Of a stretch of DNA of 64,000 bases, positions 58,383 through 64,000 are shown piece after piece. Location of the stretch: NCBI GenBank assembly GCA_022827945.1, contig JAJEIT010000035.1, positions 1-64,000 on the forward strand, in the 5' to 3' direction. Under the pieces are notes generated by a model. It was not told where the DNA came from. It was given only the letters and a program-made list of their open reading frames with translations, and ran no database searches. The number at the start of each line of letters is the position of its first letter. Position 1 is the first letter of the stretch. The DNA comes from Dehalococcoidia bacterium. Its GTDB lineage: Bacteria > Chloroflexota > Dehalococcoidia > Tepidiformales > Tepidiformaceae. The translations under genes were made by a program, and so were the position numbers.

Positions 58383-59048
58383 ATGGGCGTGACGATCGCT
58401 TCTGAACCTTCCCCCGATTCGATTGCCCGGACCGTGGCCGCCCTGCGCGAAGGCGGCCTCGCGATTCTCGCCACCGATACCGTCTACGGCGTCGCCGCCG
58501 ACATCCGCCGAGAAGACGCCGTCCGCGCCCTCTATGAGGCCAAGGGCAAAGACCCGGGCGAGCCTCTCCAGCTCCTCTTCCCCGCCGACCCCTCCTCCCT
58601 CGCCCCTTACGCCCGCCCCAGCCCAGACGCCGGCCGCCTCATCGACGCGTTCGGCCCCGGCCCCTGGACCATCATCACGCCCGCCGCCGGGGGCTGGTCG
58701 AGTCCCGCCCTCGCCGGTGGCGACACCGTCGGCGTGCGGATGCCCCCCGTCCCGACCCTGCAGGCCGTACTGGAACAGCTCGGCGCGCCCCTCGCCGCCT
58801 CCAGCGCCAACCGCCACGGCGATCCCAGCCCCGCGACCTGTGCGCAGGCCCTCGCCTCCATCGGCGAACGCTGCGCCGCCGCCATCGACGACGGCCCTAC
58901 CCCCCACGGCCTCGACTCCAGCGTCATCGACTGCAGCGTCACCCCGCCCCGTATCCTTCGCGAGGGCGCGCTCCCGGCGGCGACGATCGCCGGGCATCTG
59001 GGTCTCGCCGACATCGAGGTCGTGAGGCGCGCGGGAGTAAACGGGTGA
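58383..59048 (+). CDS. Threonylcarbamoyl-AMP synthase (Sua5/YciO/YrdC family)
   Basis: 221 aa from ATG 58383. Family motifs LATDTVYGVAADI, the KxR-like KGKDPGEPLQLL and the SSAN motif PLAASSANRHGDP are present. The C-terminal linker seen in long Sua5 proteins is short here, so this is the YrdC/short type. It contributes to t6A37 of ANN-decoding tRNAs. Overlaps pgk by GTGA. Confidence 0.9.
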   Translation: MGVTIASEPSPDSIARTVAALREGGLAILATDTVYGVAADIRREDAVRALYEAKGKDPGEPLQLLFPADPSSLAPYARPSPDAGRLIDAFGPGPWTIITPAAGGWSSPALAGGDTVGVRMPPVPTLQAVLEQLGAPLAASSANRHGDPSPATCAQALASIGERCAAAIDDGPTPHGLDSSVIDCSVTPPRILREGALPAATIAGHLGLADIEVVRRAGVNG

Positions 59049-60241
59049 CCGCAGACGGCATCGGCAAGCAGACTGTGCGCGACATCAACCTCCAGGGCGA
59101 GCGCGTCCTGCTGCGCGCCGACCTCAACGTGCCCCTCGACGACGGCGCCGTCGCCGATGACACGCGCATCCGCGAGTCCCTCCCGACCATCCAGTACCTC
59201 GTCGCAGGCGGGGCTTCTGTTCTCGTCTGCTCGCACCTGGGTCGCCCGAAGGGCGAGCGCAACCCCGACCTCAGCCTCGCGCCCGTCGCCGAGCGCCTCG
59301 CTGAGCTCCTCGGCCGGCCTGTTGCCTTCGCCGAAGACTGCATCGGCCAGCCCGCCGTCGAGGTTGCCCATGGCCTCGCCGCCGGTGATGTAGCCCTGCT
59401 GGAAAACCTGCGCTTCCACGCAGAAGAGGAGGCCAACGATCGCGTCTTCGCCGCCGTTCTCGGAACGCTCGCGACCGTGTACGTGAACGACGCCTTCGGC
59501 GCCGCTCACCGCGCCCACGCCTCCACCGTAGGTGTCCCGAGCCTGCTCCCCGGCGTCGCCGGCCTGCTCCTGGAGAAGGAGGTGCGCTATCTGGGCTCGC
59601 TCGTCGCCGATCCGCCCCGCCCCTTCGCCGCCATCGTCGGTGGGGCGAAGGTCAGCACCAAGATCGCCGCCATCGACCACCTCCTCCCGAAGCTCGACCG
59701 TCTCCTCGTCGGGGGCGGTATGGCGAACACCTTCCTCAAGGCCAAGGGTGTCGACGTCGGCGCCTCGCTCGTCGAAGACGACCTTGTCGAGATGGCCCGC
59801 GACATCCTTGCCCGCGCCGAATCCGCCGGCGTGACCGTCAGCCTGCCCGTGGATGCGGTCGTCGCCGCGAAGCTCTCCCCCGACGCCGAAGCCGACACCG
59901 TCCCAATCGACGCGTTCCCTCCCGACCGCATGATCCTCGACGTCGGCCCCGCTACCCTCGCCTCCTTCGAGGCCGCGCTCGCCGATGCTGCCGCCGTTGT
60001 CTGGAACGGCCCCCTCGGGGTCTTCGAGATCGAGCAGTTCGCGGGCGGTTCCTTCGGCCTCGCCCGCGCCCTGGCCGACCTCGACGCCACGACTGTCGTC
60101 GGCGGCGGCGAGACCGCCGCCGTCGTCGCCCGCTCCGGCCTCGCCGAGCGCTTCACCCACGTCTCAACCGGCGGGGGCGCCTCCCTGGAGATGCTGGAGG
60201 GACGAGAGCTCCCCGGCGTCGCCGCCCTCCTCGACGCCTGA
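59045..60241 (+). CDS. pgk: Phosphoglycerate kinase
   Basis: 398 aa. The start GTG overlaps sua5 (GTGA). RADLNVPLDDG, the substrate-binding SHLGRPKGE, KVSTKI of the nucleotide site and the C-terminal GGGETAAVV are all in place. It makes ATP from 1,3-bisphosphoglycerate. With apgM and tpiA it forms a partial glycolytic cluster; gap and eno are not in the window. Confidence 0.96.
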   Translation: MTADGIGKQTVRDINLQGERVLLRADLNVPLDDGAVADDTRIRESLPTIQYLVAGGASVLVCSHLGRPKGERNPDLSLAPVAERLAELLGRPVAFAEDCIGQPAVEVAHGLAAGDVALLENLRFHAEEEANDRVFAAVLGTLATVYVNDAFGAAHRAHASTVGVPSLLPGVAGLLLEKEVRYLGSLVADPPRPFAAIVGGAKVSTKIAAIDHLLPKLDRLLVGGGMANTFLKAKGVDVGASLVEDDLVEMARDILARAESAGVTVSLPVDAVVAAKLSPDAEADTVPIDAFPPDRMILDVGPATLASFEAALADAAAVVWNGPLGVFEIEQFAGGSFGLARALADLDATTVVGGGETAAVVARSGLAERFTHVSTGGGASLEMLEGRELPGVAALLDA

Positions 60242-60267
60242 GCTTCGCCCCTCTCCCGCCGCGCCCG

Positions 60268-60273
60268 TAAGAT
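60268..60273 (+). promoter_or_regulatory. -10-like hexamer directly before apgM
   Basis: TAAGAT, 6 nt before the ATG at 60280 with no Shine-Dalgarno, suggesting an internal promoter producing a leaderless apgM transcript. Confidence 0.4.
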
Positions 60274-60279
60274 CGCCGC

Positions 60280-61482
60280 ATGGACCTCGAACTCGCCGCG
60301 AAACTGCACCAGCCTGCCGAATCCAAGGTCGTCCTCTGCGTCCTCGACGGCCTCGGCGGCATGGCCCGCCCCGAGACCGAGCGGAGCGAGCTGGAGCAGT
60401 CCGACACCCCCAACCTCGACCGCCTCACCGAGACCTCCGACGTCGGCCTGACCATGCCCGTCGGCATGGGCATCACTCCTGGCAGCGGTCCCGGCCACCT
60501 CTCCCTCTTCGGCTACGACCCTTACCGCTTCGACATCGGCAGGGGCGTCCTCGAGGCCGTCGGCATCGATTTCGAGCTCGGCCCCGACGACGTCGCCGCC
60601 CGCGGCAACCTCTGCACCCTCGACGCCGACGGCAACATCAGCGACCGCCGCGCGGGACGCATCGCCAGCGAGTTGTCGGCGCCCATCGTCGAGCGCCTCC
60701 GCGCCATCGAGCTCAAGGGCGCCGAGGTGTTCGTCGAACCCGTCCGCGACTACCGCTTCGTCCTCGTGCTCCGTGCCCCCGGCCTCGGCGAAGATGTGAC
60801 GACAACCGACCCCCAGCGCGAAGGCGTCCCGCCCGTCCCTGCGGAGGGCGCCGATCCCGCCAGCGAGCGCACCGCCGCGCTCGTCAACGAGTTCGTCGCG
60901 AAGGCGGGCAAGCTCCTCGCCGACGAGGAGGTGGCCAACGGCCTCACCCTGCGCGGGTTCGCCACCTACCCCTCCCTTCCCCAGCTGGAGGACGTGTGGG
61001 GTCTCCGCGCCGCCGCTCTGGCCGTCTACCCCATGTACCGCGGCCTCGCCAAGCTCGCTGGCATGCGCGCCCTCGCCTGCCCCGGCGGCATGGAGGAACA
61101 GCTTGCCGTCGCCCGCGAGCGCTGGGACGAGTTCGACTACTTCTTCATCCACTACAAGAAGACCGACGCCGCCGGCGAGGACGGCGACTTCATCGCCAAG
61201 GTGCACGCCCTCGAGGAGTTCGACATGCACGTGCCCGGCCTCACCGACCTCGGCGCCGACGTCCTCATGGTCGCCGGCGACCACTCGACGCCAGCGCTCA
61301 TGGCCGCCCACTCCTGGCATCCCGTGCCCTTCCTCCTTAACTCCCCCTTCGCCCGCGGCGGCAGCGTCCAGCACTTCACCGAGCGCGAGTGCCTCGGCGG
61401 CAGCCTCGGCATCTTCCCCGCCGTCGAGGCCATGCCCCTCGCCATGGCCCACGCCGGTCGCCTGCAGAAGTACGGAGCCTAG
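60280..61482 (+). CDS. apgM: 2,3-bisphosphoglycerate-independent phosphoglycerate mutase, archaeal type
   Basis: 400 aa, the ApgM length. Alkaline-phosphatase-superfamily metal sites: VLCVLDGLGG near the N-terminus, the conserved TPNLDRL, PGSGPGHLSLFGYDP with the phosphorylated serine candidate, and C-terminal MVAGDHSTPALMAAHSWHPVP. It interconverts 3- and 2-phosphoglycerate. This form is typical of archaea and some deep bacterial groups. Confidence 0.94.
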   Translation: MDLELAAKLHQPAESKVVLCVLDGLGGMARPETERSELEQSDTPNLDRLTETSDVGLTMPVGMGITPGSGPGHLSLFGYDPYRFDIGRGVLEAVGIDFELGPDDVAARGNLCTLDADGNISDRRAGRIASELSAPIVERLRAIELKGAEVFVEPVRDYRFVLVLRAPGLGEDVTTTDPQREGVPPVPAEGADPASERTAALVNEFVAKAGKLLADEEVANGLTLRGFATYPSLPQLEDVWGLRAAALAVYPMYRGLAKLAGMRALACPGGMEEQLAVARERWDEFDYFFIHYKKTDAAGEDGDFIAKVHALEEFDMHVPGLTDLGADVLMVAGDHSTPALMAAHSWHPVPFLLNSPFARGGSVQHFTERECLGGSLGIFPAVEAMPLAMAHAGRLQKYGA

Positions 61483-61491
61483 GAGAACGCC

Positions 61492-62232
61492 ATGCGCCGC
61501 CCCTTCATCGCCGGCAACTGGAAGATGAACACCACCGAGGCCGAGGCCGCCGAGCTCGCCCGCGGCGTCGCGGAGGCGACCGCCGGCGCTCCCTGCGACG
61601 TTGCCGTCTGCCCGCCCTTCCCCCACCTCGCCGCCGTCCGCGACGCCGTCGCCGGCAGCGAGGTGGCCGTCGGCGCCCAGGACGTGTACTGGGAGGAATC
61701 TGGCGCCTTCACCGGCGAGGTCAGCATCGGCGCCCTCGAGTCGTACTGCCGCTACGTCATCGTCGGGCACAGCGAACGCCGCGCCCTCTTCGGCGAAACG
61801 GACGAGTCGGTGAACCGCAAGACCGCCGCCGTCCTCGCCTCCCCCCTCGACCCCATCGTCGCCGTCGGCGAGACGCTGGCCCAGCGCGAGGCGGGCGAGA
61901 TGGCGGATGTCCTCGATCGTCAGGTCCGCCGCGGCCTCGCGAATATCGACCTGGGTGCCCGCGTGACCGTCGCCTACGAGCCCGTCTGGGCGATCGGCAC
62001 GGGCCAGACCGCGACCCCCGAGATGGCCCAGGAAGCCTGCGCCCTTATCCGCAGCCTCCTTCGCGAGCTCGGCGGCGACGCCGCCGGCGACATACGCGTT
62101 CAGTACGGGGGCAGCGTGAATCCCGGCAACGCCGCCGACCTCCTCGCCCAGCCCGACATCGACGGCGCCCTCGTCGGCGGCGCCTCCCTCAAGGCCGACC
62201 AGTTCGCCGCCATCGTCGCGGCCGCGGGCTGA
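61492..62232 (+). CDS. tpiA: Triose-phosphate isomerase
   Basis: 246 aa. GNWKMN at the N-terminus supplies the catalytic lysine, VGHSERR the histidine and AYEPVWAIGTG the glutamate; the phosphate-binding GGSVNPGN and GGASLKADQF close the barrel. It starts 9 bp after apgM with GGAGAAC upstream. Confidence 0.96.
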   Translation: MRRPFIAGNWKMNTTEAEAAELARGVAEATAGAPCDVAVCPPFPHLAAVRDAVAGSEVAVGAQDVYWEESGAFTGEVSIGALESYCRYVIVGHSERRALFGETDESVNRKTAAVLASPLDPIVAVGETLAQREAGEMADVLDRQVRRGLANIDLGARVTVAYEPVWAIGTGQTATPEMAQEACALIRSLLRELGGDAAGDIRVQYGGSVNPGNAADLLAQPDIDGALVGGASLKADQFAAIVAAAG

Positions 62233-62236
62233 CTCT

Positions 62237-63148
62237 GTGCGGCGGCTCGTCGCCGTCGTCGGTCCGACTGCCGCCGGCAAGTCGGCCATCGCCCTCGCGC
62301 TCGCCCGGCGCTTCGGCGGCGAGATCGTCAACGCCGATAGCCGCCAGGTCTACCGCGGTATGGACATCGGCACGGCCAAGCCCTCCCCCGACACCCGCGC
62401 CCTCCTCCCCCACCATCTCTATGACATCGCCGACCCAGCCGACGCCTACAGCCTCGCGCTCTACCGGCGCGACGCACTCGCCACGCTGGAAGACATCTGG
62501 GTGCGCGGCGAGCTTGCCTGGCTCGTCGGCGGCACGGGCCAGTACGTCTGGGCCCTGCTGGAAGCATGGCAGGTCCCCGATGTCGCCCCCCGGCCCGCCC
62601 TCCGCGTCGAACTCGCCGCCGTAGCCGACCGCGACGGCCCCGAGACGCTCCACGCTCGCCTTCGCGCCGTCGACCCCGAGGCGGCCGATCGCATCGACGC
62701 GCGCAACGTCCGGCGCGTCATCCGCGCCCTCGAGGTGTACGAGGTGACTGGCAGGCCCATCACCGATTGGCAGACGAAGGGCGTCCCCGACTTCGACTTC
62801 AGCATCCTCGGCGTCCGGTGCGAGGAGAAGGAGCTGATCTGGCGCATCAACCGCCGTACCGAGGCGATGTTCGCCTCCGGCCTCGTCGACGAAACCCAAG
62901 CCCTCCTCGCCGCCGCCGTCCCCCCGGACGCATCCGCCCTCTCCTCCATCGGCTACGCCGAAGCCCTCCGCGATATCCGTGGTGAGATCACCCGCGACAA
63001 GGCCATCGAGCTGACCAAGCGCTCGACCAGGCGCCTCGCCCGCCGCCAGCGCCAGTGGTTCCGCCCCCAGGACCGCCGCATCGCCTGGGCTTCCGACGCC
63101 GACGAAGCGGCGAGCGCCCTCGCGCCGTTCGTCGAGGCTCCCGGCTAG
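62237..63148 (+). CDS. miaA: tRNA dimethylallyltransferase
   Basis: 303 aa from GTG. P-loop VGPTAAGKSAIA, NADSRQVYRGMDIGTAKP and the RNA/prenyl-binding SIGYAEAL ... KRSTRRLARRQRQWFR are family hallmarks. It adds the isopentenyl group to A37 of UNN-decoding tRNAs. Starts 4 bp after tpiA. Together with sua5 it makes two anticodon-loop modification genes in one run. Confidence 0.95.
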   Translation: MRRLVAVVGPTAAGKSAIALALARRFGGEIVNADSRQVYRGMDIGTAKPSPDTRALLPHHLYDIADPADAYSLALYRRDALATLEDIWVRGELAWLVGGTGQYVWALLEAWQVPDVAPRPALRVELAAVADRDGPETLHARLRAVDPEAADRIDARNVRRVIRALEVYEVTGRPITDWQTKGVPDFDFSILGVRCEEKELIWRINRRTEAMFASGLVDETQALLAAAVPPDASALSSIGYAEALRDIRGEITRDKAIELTKRSTRRLARRQRQWFRPQDRRIAWASDADEAASALAPFVEAPG

Positions 63149-63564
63149 AGCGCCGGCACGAGCTCCAGCGCCTCCACGTGCCGGGGCCGCAGCAGCCCGA
63201 AGTGCCGGTGGTCGAGCGTCGCCAGCTTCGGCTCCCCCAGCCGCTCCACAACGCTCAGCACCGCCGCATCGACGAACCCGACGCGCGCATCCGCGTATTG
63301 CTCACAGACTTCGGCGGCGCGGGCGTAGTCCTCCGGGAGCAGGTCCTCTACGGTGTACGCGCCTCGGACGATGTCGGAGAGGAAGGCAACAAGAACCTGG
63401 GGCGGTAGCTGTTCGTCCATGAAGTAGGCGACTTCCGTGAGCACGGGCGCAGGGATAACCAGTTGCTCGCGGGATGTCTCGATGAGTGTCCTTGACCGCT
63501 CGTGATCGGCGTCCGCGTCGTTGAATGAGGCGAAGAGCGGGCCAGCGTCGAGGATCAGCGCCAG
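63145..63564 (-). CDS. PIN-domain toxin (VapC-like), CTG start proposed
   Basis: 139 aa if started at CTG 63564, which has GGAG 7 nt upstream and yields the canonical N-terminus [12 protein letters not shown]. No ATG, GTG or TTG lies at a sensible position. PIN acidic residues D6, E44 (LTEVAYF), D99 (FVDAAVL) and D118 (ATLDHRHF) are present. VapC proteins are magnesium-dependent ribonucleases. It overlaps the antitoxin by 10 bp and converges with miaA. Confidence 0.78.
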   Translation of the reverse strand: MALILDAGPLFASFNDADADHERSRTLIETSREQLVIPAPVLTEVAYFMDEQLPPQVLVAFLSDIVRGAYTVEDLLPEDYARAAEVCEQYADARVGFVDAAVLSVVERLGEPKLATLDHRHFGLLRPRHVEALELVPAL

Positions 63565-63794
63565 GGTGGTATCTCCGGCGTTGTGTCGCCCAACTGCCGA
63601 GCGGGCGTGGCATCCGGCGCGTGGACCATTCCCAGCGAACTCGGCTTCGGGCGCTTCCTCGGACGCAGCTTCTGCGACAGCTTCTCGTCGATCGCCTCCC
63701 GCACCAGGCACGACACCGACACGCCCCGCTCCGCCGCCAGTGTCCGCAGCGCGTCCAGCTTCTCCGCATCCAGCGTGACCGTTGTTCGCGTCAT
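63555..63794 (-). CDS. Antitoxin of the PIN toxin (VapB-like)
   Basis: 79 aa. Ribbon-helix-helix N-terminus [20 protein letters not shown] followed by [14 protein letters not shown] and a basic, proline-rich tail that likely wraps the toxin. TAGGAT 7 nt before the ATG suggests a leaderless promoter on the minus strand. First gene of the pair. Confidence 0.78.
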   Translation of the reverse strand: MTRTTVTLDAEKLDALRTLAAERGVSVSCLVREAIDEKLSQKLRPRKRPKPSSLGMVHAPDATPARQLGDTTPEIPPWR

Positions 63795-63835
63795 GTTCCC
63801 ATCCTACGCCATGCGACCGTCGAGACATCCGGCTG

Positions 63836-63841
63836 TACACT
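63836..63841 (+). promoter_or_regulatory. -10-like hexamer directly before dapF
   Basis: TACACT, 7 nt before the ATG at 63849 with no Shine-Dalgarno. Confidence 0.4.
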
Positions 63842-63848
63842 CGCCAAC

Positions 63849-64000
63849 ATGCGCGTGACGAAGATGCACGGACTCGGCAACGACTACGTCTACGTCCGAC
63901 CCGAGGCGGAACAGGACTGGTCCGCCGTCGCCCGCAAGGTCAGCGACCGCCACTTCGGCGTCGGCAGCGACGGCCTCATCCTCGCCCTGCCCTCCGAGGT
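63849..64000 (+). CDS. dapF: Diaminopimelate epimerase, 5' part
   Basis: First 50 codons only; the gene runs off the window end. The N-terminus [16 protein letters not shown] and [11 protein letters not shown] are diagnostic for DapF; the first catalytic cysteine would lie just beyond the edge. It makes meso-diaminopimelate for lysine and cell-wall synthesis. Confidence 0.92.
   Translation, partial: MRVTKMHGLGNDYVYVRPEAEQDWSAVARKVSDRHFGVGSDGLILALPSE

Noticed and set aside
59587-62331. Long minus-strand open frame opposite pgk-apgM-tpiA
   Set aside because: Gly/Ala/Val/Glu low-complexity translation spanning three verified genes; no ribosome binding site or domain.

Overview
The window reads as one contiguous, very GC-rich bacterial chromosome segment, tightly packed with genes on both strands. 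Gene content suggests a Chloroflexota member, perhaps a Dehalococcoidia/Tepidiformia-like lineage: archaeal-type phosphoglycerate mutase, RNase Y, PyrR, a PyrK-type dihydroorotate dehydrogenase subunit, B-box zinc-finger membrane protein, Ku/LigD, and many acyl-CoA, VOC, FMO and CaiB/BaiF-type catabolic genes. The phylum call is inference from gene content; no rRNA is present to confirm it. I see no insertion sequence, prophage or CRISPR array.

Layout. 0-3 kb: an enoyl-CoA hydratase-family gene convergent with an NTF2-like gene across a heptanucleotide inverted repeat, then a KamA-family radical SAM gene with an intrinsic terminator. 3.2-7.5 kb: bacterial non-homologous end joining (Ku, a small zinc-ribbon membrane protein, LigD). 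7.5-15.6 kb: acetyl-CoA synthetase, small membrane proteins, then fabZ, a PHP phosphoesterase, rny, recX and recA, all leftward. 15.6-24.8 kb: a leftward pyrimidine operon pyrR-pyrB-pyrC-carA-GNAT-membrane protein-carB-pyrK with ATGA-type overlaps and, at its head, a PyrR-binding hairpin directly on top of the ribosome binding site of a 20-codon leader ORF that overlaps pyrR. 24.8-26.3 kb: a UbiB/ABC1-family protein and tRNA-Asn(GTT).

26.4-34 kb is the most accessory-looking part. It holds a seven-repeat RCC1-like protein, a secreted protein with a tandemly duplicated 56-residue module, a truncated peptidase-like remnant, and a divergent pair: a cytochrome P450 fused to the C-terminal half of a GPP34 domain, and an oxidosqualene-cyclase-type triterpene cyclase. 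The last pair is a candidate sterol or triterpenoid locus in a phylum where such genes are not expected to be common, and is the leading 'second look' item.

34-54 kb is a mosaic of DoxX, lipoproteins, msrA, an ABC-2 exporter, fumC, HAD hydrolase, methyltransferase, MFS transporter, VOC proteins, glutamate dehydrogenase, a Baeyer-Villiger-type monooxygenase, NIPSNAP, a BrnT-like toxin/antitoxin pair and a large CoA-transferase III fusion. Two genes here are broken: a hemerythrin gene with an in-frame amber codon and a coiled-coil gene with a one-base frameshift. 54.4-57.8 kb: purE-purD-guaA. 57.8-64 kb: an aspartyl-protease-like gene sitting between a partial and a complete copy of the Sua5 5' end, then sua5-pgk-apgM-tpiA-miaA, a VapBC-type pair, and the start of dapF.

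Regulation. Several genes without a Shine-Dalgarno sequence carry a TANNNT hexamer 6-8 nt before the start codon, suggesting leaderless transcripts. Many adjacent genes overlap by ATGA or GTGA, suggesting translational coupling. Start codons were chosen from ribosome binding sites and N-terminal domain fit; a few genes appear to need a CTG start.
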